Shown: piece after piece, positions 46,057-55,789 of the stretch
Numbering within the stretch: the first letter of the stretch is position 1
Layout of the letters: each line of letters starts with the position of its first letter
Source: Bradysia coprophila
Lineage: Eukaryota > Arthropoda > Insecta > Diptera > Sciaridae
DNA: 64,000 bases
Direction of reading: 5' to 3'
Assembly: GCF_014529535.1 (NCBI RefSeq)
Contig: NW_023503972.1
Span: 558,001-622,000 of the forward strand
The notes under the pieces: generated by a model
What the model saw: only the letters and a program-made list of their open reading frames with translations
Told to the model about the DNA's origin: nothing
Databases searched by the model: none
Made by a program: the position numbers and the translations under genes

Positions 46057-46629
46057 ATGGATGAGAAAACGATTGACAATGCCATTGATGTAATAAAACA
46101 ATTGAGCGGCGAACACAAAAATTGCAAAAACGAATTGAAAACGAAAGTGCAAGAACTGAACAAAGAAATGGAAAAAGAGAAACGAAAATGCGGCAACGAA
46201 ATCAAAAAGATCCAGGACGAGCATTCATTTAAACTGGACGCTTTGAAAATTGCTTCTGCAGAAATAGTCGTAGAAATAACAGCAAAATCAGATAAAATAT
46301 CTAAATTCTGCAAGGAAAAAGTTCTAGAAAATTCCAAATTGAAGAGTGAGAATGCAAATCTCAAACAGAAAGTACAAAAATTAGAGGAACGGGTTGCACA
46401 ATTAGAGCAAAATGCAAAGACAGCTAAGGACAAAATAGAAAAACTACAGCAAAATGCAGAGACATCTAAGGAGAAAATAGAAGAACTACAGCAAAATGCA
46501 GAGACAGCTAATGACAAAATAGAAAAACTACTTCAAAATGAGGAAAAATTCCGAGATTTATATGAAAAACAAAACACACGAATGGATGTGGGATATTCTG
46601 GCACAACTCAACTTTTTCTATTGAGTTGA
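46057..46629 (+). CDS. coiled-coil protein, C-terminus ending in repeat DNA
   Basis: 190 codons from ATG at 46057 to TGA at 46627-46629. Residues about 20-180 are almost continuous coiled coil: charged heptads (KEMEKEKRKCGNEIKKIQDE) and then three or four near-exact 14-residue repeats of the type EKLQQNAETSKEKI (46385-46540). The last residues (GTTQLFLLS) are translated from the start of the TTGAG simple repeat that follows, so the original 3' end may have been lost or moved. No family name can be given; tandem heptads of this kind occur in many structural proteins. Confidence 0.55.
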   Translation: MDEKTIDNAIDVIKQLSGEHKNCKNELKTKVQELNKEMEKEKRKCGNEIKKIQDEHSFKLDALKIASAEIVVEITAKSDKISKFCKEKVLENSKLKSENANLKQKVQKLEERVAQLEQNAKTAKDKIEKLQQNAETSKEKIEELQQNAETANDKIEKLLQNEEKFRDLYEKQNTRMDVGYSGTTQLFLLS

Positions 46630-46815
46630 GATAAATTGAGTTGAGTTGAGATGAATTGAGTTGAGTTGAGTTAGGCACCATCTCAACTCAACTCAATTCA
46701 ATTCTTTTGTTATCTCAACTCAACTCAACAACCGAATTAAGTTGAGTTGAGTTGAACTGAGTTGAGTTGAGATAACAAAAGAATTGAATTGAATTGAGTT
46801 GAGTTGAGATGGAGA
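46604..46815. repeat. TTGAG/CTCAA pentanucleotide repeat forming a long hairpin
   Basis: GAGTTGAGTTGAG-type pentamers fill 46620-46672, and then CCATCTCAACTCAACTCAAT..TTCTTTTGTTATCTCAACTC (46678-46731) is mirrored by the inverse ending in GAGTTGAGTTGAGATGG (to about 46812). AACAACCGAATTAAG is the short loop. Confidence 0.75.
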
Positions 46816-46837
46816 TGAACTGTACATAAAAAGTGTT

Positions 46838-46940
46838 TTAACACGCCGAGCGATCCGGCCCATTGCCCCGGAGCGAAGCGGAGGGCCGCAATGCGAGCCG
46901 GGCGCCGGAACGGTGTCGGTAACTTAGGAGTTTTTTTTTT
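46838..46940. other. GC-rich island in AT-rich flank
   Basis: About 100 bp (CGATCCGGCCCATTGCCCCG, GGAGCGAAGCGGAGGGCCGC, GAGCCGGGCGCCGG) is far more GC-rich than everything around it. A related word, GGCCCTCGCTTCGCTCTGGCC, occurs alone at 47970-47993. It is not rRNA as far as I can tell and has no conserved frame; a fragment of a mobile or foreign sequence is possible. Confidence 0.4.
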
Positions 46941-47662
46941 CTCTCGCATCTGCTAGCCGCCGCCGACATTTTTCGGTCGGCTCTCATGTCTGGTTGCAGC
47001 GAAGTAACAAACTGTCGAAACATAAGCGATTTTAGATGAATATCTCTGTTCTTACCTCTATTTATAAGAGAGGATATATTTGGTGAATAAATTTTTAAAA
47101 CTGAAACTGTTGAAAGGACTCCGATTGATCGACAACGCTGGAATGGCACTTCTGAAGTACAAATATTGAACCGTTCGAGTTTAATACTAGAAAAAATATT
47201 TCCGAGGCTAAATCTTCTGGATGGTTTCGTATGTAACTGGATTATAGCCACACACGACTGCATAACTGGTGGAGGAAATGTCAATTTATTTAGTCTTAGA
47301 TCATTAATGTATTGATAGGTTCAAGGTCACAGCCTTCTTAATACTTGGCCCCATCTTTTGGATGGGTCAGATCCCTTGACTGACTGACTACTTTTCTCAA
47401 GAAGATTTTTGTAATCCGAGCAAAAAAAATCACTCTAAAAGTATATAAAAGTATACCAGGGTATGCGTACCCTACTTTCGATACAAAACACGTATATGAG
47501 AAATTTCAGCACTTGATCATATACTGGCTCATAAGTATTTTCAGTACTTAAGAGGCATCGATGATTTGCTGAAAAGTATACATTTGGGTGATTTTTAAAT
47601 ACTGTCTTTTGGTGATATATTTCCACCAAAATTATCATTTTTCAAGTATGTACAACCGCAAT
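46941..47662. other. intergenic, nothing convincing
   Basis: AT-rich flank between the GC-rich island and the next inverted repeat; the longest frame (148 codons, 46838-47284, minus) runs through the GC-rich island and shows no family features. Confidence 0.4.
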
Positions 47663-47841
47663 AACGACCACGAATGTGTTAGCTTTCAACATAAAATAGA
47701 TTTGGTTGTAGCAGTTTGACCAACCCTGAGAAAACTGAGCAGTTTATGAAAATTTCGATACACTGGTCACTTTTTTCAGAACTGGTCAAGTGACTACACC
47801 CAAATCTACTTTCTGTTGAAAGCTAATACATTCGTGGTCGT
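47663..47841. repeat. inverted-repeat element, about 60-bp arms
   Basis: ACGACCACGAATGTGTTAGC..TTTCAAC..ATAGATTTGG on the left is mirrored by CCAAATCTACTTTCTGTTGA..AAGCTAATACATTCGTGGTCGT on the right. MITE-like. Confidence 0.65.
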
Positions 47842-48185
47842 GTGGTCGTGTGTTTTGAAAAAAGGATTCTGATGAAAAGATACCATCAAAAAGGCAGCAC
47901 GAGATACAGACCCTGGAAAGAGGCGAATTTCTTGCTTACATATTGAATAAAAATGAAACTCGTGTGATTACGGCCCTCGCTTCGCTCTGGCCGCAAAGTT
48001 CACACTCGTCCAAACTTTAATTTTTTTCTTATCATCGATATAAAGATATTACACACACAAAATTTTGGAATGAATCCTAGAATATTACTCCAGTATATTC
48101 CATTAACGAGCTTAACCCAAAAATGTCTTTCTTAGTGGGATAATTGTCTTTTGTGGACCATTAAGAATTACTCAATTAATAACAC

Positions 48186-48950
48186 GATAATATCACGGGA
48201 CGATACAAAAATTCTTTTAGGAATATCTCTGAGATCCCCCGACCGTCATAGCCCAACTTTGAACTTATCATCGGGAATGGAATTCCCCGTCGAATAAAAA
48301 AAGTTTTTGAAATCCGTTGAGGATTACGTCAAGCTATCGTGTTATCTCGGAACGAGACAAAAATTCTGTTGGGAATATCTCTAAGATCACCAGCCCGTTA
48401 CGACCCATCTTCGAACGTAGCCTTCGTAATTTTATTCCCTGTCGATTAAAAAAAAGTTTTTGGAAATCCGTTGAGGATTACGTCAAGTTATCGTGTTATT
48501 AAGGAACGAGACAAAAATTGTTTTGGGAATATCTCTAAGATCACCAGCCCGTTACGACCCATCTTCAAACTTAGCCTCAGCAATTTAATTCCCCGTCGAT
48601 TAAAAAAAAGTTTTTGGAAATTCGTCGAAAACTACTCGAGTTATCGTGGAATCAAGCGACCAGACAAAAATTCTCCTGAGAATATCTCTAAGATCACCCG
48701 TCCGTTATAACCCATCTTCGAACTTAACCTGAGGAATTTAATTCCCCGTCAAATAAAAAAAAAGTTTTTGGAAATCCGTCGAAAACTACTCGAGTTATCG
48801 TGGAATCAAGGGACGAGACAAAAATTCTTTTGGGAATATCTCTAAGATATCTTCGAACTTAACCTCATTAATTTAATTCCCCGTCGATTAAAAAAAAGTT
48901 TTTGAAAATCCGTTGAAAATTACTCAAGTTATCGTGTTATCAACGAATCA
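48186..48950. repeat. tandem array of about five 154-bp units
   Basis: AAAGTTTTTGGAAATCCGTT recurs at 48301, 48454, 48608, 48762 and 48896 (spacing 153, 154, 154 and 134, the last unit carrying a deletion). Each unit has GGGAATATCTCTAAGATCAC, CCATCTTCGAACTTAGCCT and TTTAATTCCCCGTCGATTAA. The unit is homologous to part of the element at 43788-44613. Confidence 0.85.
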
Positions 48951-49108
48951 TCAAAGTGTGACAAACATTTTCTGTATTTAAGGTTTTTGGTCATACATTC
49001 ATGCATTTTCAATCATAGTAGTGATCATTGTGTGACAAACATTTTAGGGTGTTTATCATCCGTAAGACCCATGACTTTCAGTCAAGGGAATTAGAAAAAA
49101 ATTGTATT

Positions 49109-49860
49109 TCAAATTTGAGATTCGAAATCATCATTCCAATCTTCGTCGTCCAGATCTACCATAGGCGAAGTGTTGACGTCGATCAAATCTAAATCTGAAA
49201 ATACAAAACACAGTCAATTGATATTCGAATAGATCACTTCGCGGATTTATTTTTGTCAAGTTTGATTTTTCACACAAAAATTCCAAGTGTCCCAAAAGTT
49301 GGCTGTAGGTATACGTTTGGATTTAAATATCGGCTTAATATATGGCATCAAGTTACTTTTAAGTATAAAGCTTTGACTTACTGACTGTACGCCGACTCTC
49401 CGATGGTTGCAGTTAAAGGAACTGCACTTGAGGTACCAGAACTGTTCACAGATTGAAGACCACTGGTCGTCGCGGTTAAGACACCAGAACTTGACGTTCC
49501 AGCAACATTTACATCTAAAAAAATAAAATTTAGATATGCACCTCGAACTCGAACAAAACTCGAAATAAAAACTTTCTTTTACTAACTCTGCGCCTGCGAA
49601 TTGTTTGCGTGAATTACTTCTGAATCTGTTATTCGTTGTTCGAAAATGTGCACTTCATGGATTTTTTCGGCCTCTTGCGATAGGTTCGATCTTTCCCACA
49701 CAAACACATTGAGATTTATCGCAGTAATCTGTTCTGGTCGTTCATTAAGCCTCAAAAATTCCAGCAACGATTTGACCGAGATCCGAAAACTGTTGATGAT
49801 ATTCGTTTCTTTGAACGTTCGGTATGACTGAGTGAAGCCTGACCATTCAAAACTGGCTTT
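49109..49860 (-). CDS. unrecognised gene, three 3' exons
   Basis: Minus-strand exons with good splice sites: A 49860-49587 (KASFEWSGFTQSYRTFKE ... SVKSLLEFLRLNERPEQIT ... VFVWERSNLSQEAEK), B 49514-49382 (Ser/Thr-rich, VAGTSSSGVLTATTSGL), C 49194-49109. Splicing A directly to C keeps phase and ends in an acidic tail, VDLDDEDWNDDFESQI. Including B (133 nt) moves exon C into another frame, ending in RSGRRRLE. The protein therefore appears to have two possible tails, one acidic and one basic. Upstream exons were not found; the duplicated block at 50362 lies 500 bp upstream. I do not recognise the family. Confidence 0.55.
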
Positions 49861-50361
49861 CTAACAATGATATACAAATAAAAAATCAGGGATCACGAAT
49901 CAGGGAAATTCAATGAAAATTTATTGAGCTTCGTGATAAATTCCATTCAACGATAAGTGTCTCTGTTCGAATTTATAGATTACTTCGCGAGCTGTCAACT
50001 TCTAGGACAGTTGCTATTTTTACAAGAAAATAAAACTTGACCAAAAAAGAAAATTTTTGTCAATTTTGATTTTTCATATAAAAATACCAGAAGTTAAGCT
50101 GCTACGTGTGGAAAGAAAACAAAACTGTGAGCGTACAAATTTTATCCAAAATGCAAACGTTTCAAATTTTTAAATACCGCAAAGAATCAGGAAAAAAAAT
50201 TCTAATCAAATTGCACGAATTTCCATTTGACCAAGAATTTTTGAGTGTAAATTAAAACAATAACATCACCAGAGGGGCACAGCGATTTAATCTATATGGA
50301 ATCTATTTACATCAAATACACTGTTTTTAGTTTACAAAAAAAAATACCTGAAGCTGGCCGC
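49861..50361. other. non-coding gap before duplicated block
   Basis: Probably intron or 5' flank of the minus-strand gene ending at 49860. No exon recognised. Confidence 0.4.
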
Positions 50362-51887
50362 GAAACTTTTGAGGAAAAGTGGGACAAAAAAAAAATGATG
50401 TCAATGAAACAACGGGCCAGTTAGAAGCGCATTTTTGTGTTTTATTTTAAATTTTTATCAATTTGAATAAATTGTTTACATCCTTTTCTTTGATTGTTGA
50501 ACCATCTAGATTGTACCATTTATACACAATTCAATTATTTTATAATTTAAACAATTTTTTTCCGTGTCAGTTTCTCAAGGAAATATTTTGGTTCATCATT
50601 ACAATTTTAAGCTTAAAACATTTTTTTTAACACAAAAAGAAAGTAATTGCACACTGATGAATGGGAGGTGTATTTTTTTCTAAAGTAGAGGACTGATGCG
50701 TAAAATGTTTGCGATCGTTTTTCGTTCATCTAAGGATTGAAGGTGAAGCTATAGTGAGGGAGGATAGGATAGTGTTGATAGCAAAGAAATGCAACTTTTT
50801 CGTTTGGTTTAAAAGCTGGATCGTCATGACAATTGTTTGAACTAATAAGAGAAGATCAGGGGATCTGCGCACACCACATGTTACTAAATTTACTTTCGTC
50901 TCGGTTTAGAATATTGACATTTTATTGGTAAAACACGCTGTTGTGGCACTTGTTAGGGGAATAAGTATGAACGTGTGTTATGTGAGACCAATATCAAGTG
51001 TACAAATGTGTACTTTTCATTGATGTCGAGATCTCAGTTCGCACAATGTGGCACTGCCACAAAATACGTATTCTCGACGCAGTGTCGAAAAGTAAAACTG
51101 CCGTTGCCTTTGTTCGGTGATTAATGACCATCTAGGTGCACGTTACGTAGAACATATTTTGCTCATACTTCAATTGCTTCCTCTGTTTTGAACAATTTTC
51201 CGCTCTGGTTCGCTTTTTAGTGCTCCTTTGCTTACTTTCTCTAATTCATAAGGTTCCAGTGGCGCCGAGTATAGGGGGGCGAGGGGGGCGATTGCCCCCC
51301 ATGACAATGCAAAACTTCTTTAAATTCCTAGGGTTTTTCACAATTTTTTTATCATTTTGTGCTCTTTGCCCCCCATGAGCCCCCCATGAACGAATTCAAA
51401 GTCGGCGCCTCTGTAAGGTTCCTAACCAGAACCCTTTTGCAATATGTCGTACTGAGATTGTCGATTGTTGTTGGAATACGTTGTGTCTGCACTATGAAAA
51501 TTTAGCGAAATTGAGCGAAATAGTTTTCTAATTTTGACGCTGGTGCTGACGCTGGTGCTGACGCTGGTCAGTCGACTCTTATCGAGTTTTTGATACTTTT
51601 GTGTCGACCCATTTCAAAAATATTTTGAGTAGGGAAGTTATCCTAATTGGTAAATATCATGACAAAACCAAAAGCTTTAAATGGGTGTGTGGGTATTATC
51701 AGATTAAGTTTGGTTATATTATGTCGATGGTGAAATTCACGCTGTTAATTACATTCATTCATAAATAATAAACGGTTGTCTGTGTGTGTGTTTGTGTGTG
51801 CAAGCAATCTTAGATTTATGAGTGGATGCTATAACTTATTACTTTTTTTTTATCATTTAGTGAGTATGATGGCCACTGAATTGTACA
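50362..51887 (+). repeat. segmental direct repeat, copy 2
   Basis: 1526 bp homologous to 35417-36791 in the same orientation, from GAAACTTTTGAGGAAAAGTG to GGCCACTGAATTGTACA. Differences from copy 1 include the 157-bp MITE at 51257-51413, a CCATCTAGGTG insert near 51128, one extra GCTGGTGCTGAC unit near 51540, and loss of 34 bp near 50827. Confidence 0.85.
51257..51413. mobile_element. 157-bp hAT-type MITE with clean empty site
   Basis: Inverted ends CAGTGGCGCCGA and CAGAGGCGCCGA (read inward) enclose G/C-homopolymer-rich DNA (GGGGGGCGAGGGGGGCGATT, GCCCCCCATGA). TAAGGTTC stands on both sides (51249-51256 and 51414-51421) and only once in copy 1 of the duplication (about 36333-36340), which is therefore the empty site. 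An 8-bp duplication points to hAT. Confidence 0.93.
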
Positions 51888-53292
51888 TACACTTAAACAT
51901 TAAAAATTATTTTATCGAAAATAAATTCATTAAATGGCGGATTTGTTCGTTCGTACTATAAAACTAAACTTAATGAACTTAAAACGAAGCTTAAAAGAAA
52001 GAAAAAAACGAAAAACAAATTTATTTTACATATCACAATCACACAAAGTAGATTTCTTGAATTTTATTTGGATTTCTTTTTAAAATGTGAACATTTTCTT
52101 GAACATTTCACTTTCCACTTATAACGGTTCTTCTTCTTTAAAAAGACAATTAAGACCAGTGCCCCATGGCATTTTGAGTCCCTCATTATGCCATGTTTTA
52201 AAACCTCTATGTCATATTATTGGCCGATACCGAGCATGGGTTACTTTCTGGGAATTTTATTTCCGAAACTTTCGAACCTTTTTTGGAACATTTTCGAAAT
52301 TAAGATTCCCAAAAAAGCATTGGATACTTGAAGCATTTGTTCTATGAATTTTACTTTTAATCTCTAGGATGGTAGATAATCATAATAATCTGTCAGGGTT
52401 AAGGGTTAGATGGTACACATCTTAAACGTTCCACTTCGTAGAAAATCCAAAGTCAAGATAACTATAATTGGTCTGAAATTACCAATAAAATTTTTATTGC
52501 AAAGCTTGTAGTGCCAAACAGCTCAAATTTTGGAATTTGGAACTTGTCAAGCTTTTAAAATATTTTCCTTCATTTTGCACCTCATTTTGACACTTTGGAT
52601 TGTCTACGATGAGTGACGGCCTACACTGAAGGCATATCAGGGCACCAGTCGCAGCACAAATGTTTTTCGTTATCGGGTACATACAATATAATATATGTCA
52701 CAGGTTTAAAATAGTGACCTTATGCCGTTGGTCCACTGGGCTATTTGTGACTTCAAATGCTTCTGTTTCAGATAGGTTTTAAGAACTATCATCTACGTTG
52801 GGATGCATAGAAATTATTTTATGTGGAAAATTTTCAAGGAATAAAATCAGGACGTGAAAGCTGTTTTATTTATACAAATGCAACATTACACTCTATTGCA
52901 ATAGATAATATCATTGTTGATTGGAAATTGGCAGGGCTAAATTTTCTATCATTTTCCTATTTTTTCAGTTTTAATTTTCTTGTAACAAGAACGGTTTATG
53001 TGTCTTTCTTGTTGTCATTTTGTTTTTTTATTTTTTTATTTGTTTCGCAGGCCATTTAATATAGACAAATCTTGTTCAGCTTAAGTATAATATTTTTTGC
53101 AATTTTTTTTAGAAATATTTATTTTTCGACAGTAATTTTTAGATTAAGTCGGGAATAAGAAAAAAATTAAAATTATTCTACGCAAAGGTTGTGTGTTCTC
53201 TTCTTCTACATATTCATCTTCATTTTATTTTTACTTTAAATAATTTAAATAAAACAAAATTACAATCGAAAAAAAAACTTGGAACTTTAAAT
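51888..53292. other. gene-poor AT-rich region downstream of Unc-76
   Basis: No supported gene; Unc-76's 3' UTR lies at the right edge. The frames at 52087-52347 and 52494-52682 have no family features. Confidence 0.45.
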
Positions 53293-55424
53293 TCATGTCG
53301 GACATAGTACTTTGAGGATATAGTCAGTAAGTAGTGTTGGAACTGTAGGGCTGTCTTCATTGATGGCTTTTAAAACTGAAAAATAAAGGATTTTGATTTA
53401 GATTTTCAATTCGTTTTTAGCAACGAGGTCACAACAAAGTTAAATGGCATAGGTTTCTTCCAAGGCCGTTCAAAATGTCAATCGTCATCCACATAGAAGC
53501 CAATACAACCTCAATTTGAAGTTTTAACGAACAAATTTGTTTAACTTGCGGTTATGTTTCTGTGGATGACGGTCGGTTGTTTTCGGCCTGTCAAAATTCG
53601 TTTTTACCGTACGATGGAAGAAAAATATTTTGTTGATGTTTTTCTGTCAGCAAATCGGGGGAGCAAATTTTAATTTTCTCCCCCGAATTGTCACTTTTAT
53701 TTTAGTCTTAAAATGCAGTGAATTCTATTGAATGACCTTGCAGAAGTCGGACTCGTATTCTAGAATTGTTTTCTTTGAATGTCTCTAGATACAGTTAGAG
53801 GGAGTTAAATTTCAGCCTGAATTTGCTTCAGCTGTTTGTCAGCTGATCCACACAAACATTCAAAACTGTTTATACGTCAATATTTATACGTATGATGGTT
53901 TATACGGTTTTATACGCGTGTGGTGTGCCTGACTAACTTCAACCGTATAAACAGTATTGATTGTATGTGTTGATCAGCTGAGAAACAGCTGAAGCGAATT
54001 CATGCTGAAATTTCACTGCCTCTGACTGCAGGTATTGAAACAAAAACTTCTTTTTAATTCCTCGACACTTGTGTAACATTCAAAAACCGATAACACGCAC
54101 TTTTGATGTGGAAATTGCTTCAGGTACATGGTTGTGTGGGTTGTCATTTCATCGAACTTTTAGCGGTTCCTCCTGCACCCGAAACGCAACGAAAACATCA
54201 AAAAATTCACTGATCTGGTCTTTGCAATCACACCAAACATTTATGACTTTTGTCACGTGATCAATTTTGAAGTATAAAGTTAAGACTTAGTTTCTCTACA
54301 CCTGTACCTTGTACTGGAAAGACTTGATCGAAAAATATTTTTATCTGCAGCCTCGAGTGCCTGAAAAAGTATCTATCACTCGGTAGCATACATATTTCTC
54401 AATTGAATTGTTAATTCTCATATTCATTCAGTTGAGTGTTTACTATAGATTACGCCTTGATGATTACTATTCGCTAGCGCGATCATAATTTGGTAAATCA
54501 AGACTGAAAATATTGAGCGGAGAAAATATTCAAAACTTTGATTGCTGTCCAGGCAAGAACGAATGGAAGTTTGAATAAGAGAAAGTAATCTATTTCGACG
54601 ACGGCTGAATAAACTTACTTTTGATTATTACTTGAAGCCCTTGATTGTCTGGTGGACCACTATCCATGTGGTATGGAATGACAGTCGTAAGATATTTCGG
54701 TTCGAGACCTTCAAATAACAAAAAATCTATTAAACCCCACTCTTTGAGCCAATTGAACGTGTACGGCATCCATACCCGTTGGTTGTTTCCCTTGTGATTT
54801 GCCGCGTTTCTTTTCCACGTGAAATTGGCGTCGTTTATTTTGAACGGCCAACAGCAGTGAGATGAAAGTATTCTTCAATTCTTTTTCGTATTCCAATTCG
54901 TCGCGCAATGCCAGTTCATTGATTAGTGTTTCCGACAGTTCTCTTATTAGAATTTCCATTTCCATATAAAGTTCATTTAGTTGCGAGATCGACATGGTTC
55001 GCAGCTCTGGCAAAATAAAAACCGTTCGTCAGAACGTTTACGATTTTCCAATAAACGAAACTTACTCTCTTCATACAGCGGCGAACCTAATACTTCTTTA
55101 GCCTTTTCCATCACCTCAGACACCTCCAGAGCATCAGCCTCGGATGGTGTGGTCTCATCCATAATATCGTCAATTTCTTTGATCACTTCTTCGGCAGTTT
55201 TGATTGGTTCATTTTCGGTGTGAATACCACCAAGTATTAGAGCGTGCATATCCAAATCGTTTGCAACCGCTTCATCCTCCGAACTTAAATCGATTTCGTC
55301 AACGGGAGTTTCGGCTTGATGCTGGCCTAGTTGCAATGCTGGCATATGCATTTGTCGGGCGTACGATTTCGACCAATCGATTGGAAGTATTGATCCAAAA
55401 TTTCCGGTTATGGTCCACCACATT
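53293..55424 (-). CDS. Unc-76: Unc-76 / FEZ kinesin adaptor, 3' exons (partial)
   Basis: Four minus-strand exons in phase: 55424-55066, 55006-54776, 54708-54619 and 53375-53293 (stop TGA). The first begins in the family block MWWTITGNFGSILPIDWSK. The second holds the FEZ coiled coil: SISQLNELYMEMEILIRELS, then LRDELEYEKELKNTFISLLL and VQNKRRQFHVEKKRGK. The third gives EPKYLTTVIPYHMDSGPPDN, and the last AINEDSPTVPTLLTDYILKV and LCPT, the invariant FEZ C-terminus. The 67-nt intron 54709-54775 is needed for phase, since the raw frame runs to a stop. FEZ/Unc-76 links kinesin-1 to cargo in axons and aids axon fasciculation. The 5' exons are not visible, so they lie in the following 8.6 kb or outside the window. 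Confidence 0.93.
53455..53613. mobile_element. MITE, GGCCTGTC family, copy B (in Unc-76 intron)
   Basis: Same motif order as 15602-15765, from CCAAGGCCGTTCAAAATGTC to GTTTTTACCGTACG, with a few substitutions and a 5-bp deletion in GTTATGTTTCTG. Lies in the last Unc-76 intron. Confidence 0.65.
53792..54028. mobile_element. CAGTCAnAGGCAGT MITE, complete copy (in Unc-76 intron)
   Basis: The ends CAGTTAGAGGGAGTTAAATT and CAGTCAGAGGCAGTGAAATT (read inward) are inverted copies, followed by paired TTCAGCTG/CAGCTGAAGC and GTTTATACG/CGTATAAAC motifs. About 237 bp. Truncated relatives at 3690 and about 30040. Confidence 0.75.
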
Positions 55425-55789
55425 CTGAAAATAAAAATAATTTTTTGTTTGAGCAATTGGTTAGAAGAAGACGTTTTATCCTAAATAATAATAATAATCT
55501 GCCTGAATAGCCCATCGGCATCTAAATAAGCTAGGGCTGTCGGCGACTCCCGTGAACAAGAAAAAAAAGGCCTGCATATATGCCCTAAATTCCGTCAACT
55601 AAGATAAAGACTTCACGAGACTAAAACTTCCGAAGTTACCGCTCTGGGAACTGGTTCTATTCTTCGAGATCCTTCCAGATACATTTTACTAAAAGCTACG
55701 CGACAAACCTAGTAGGAATAGAATACCGAACAACATCAATGCTTTACCGGTAAAGACCGTGCGGTACGAATAAAGCTCTGCACTCAACC

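Noticed and set aside
46838-46940. GC-rich patch as rRNA
   Set aside because: I could not match it to conserved rRNA segments, and it is only about 100 bp long.
35417-51887. The two direct repeats as LTRs of a giant retroelement
   Set aside because: No gag or pol frames, no TG..CA ends, and the intervening DNA contains the caspase gene and unrelated elements.
54709-54775. Frame break in Unc-76 before EPKYLTT
   Set aside because: A 67-nt intron with GTATGG donor and a T-rich acceptor restores phase exactly, so no frameshift is needed.
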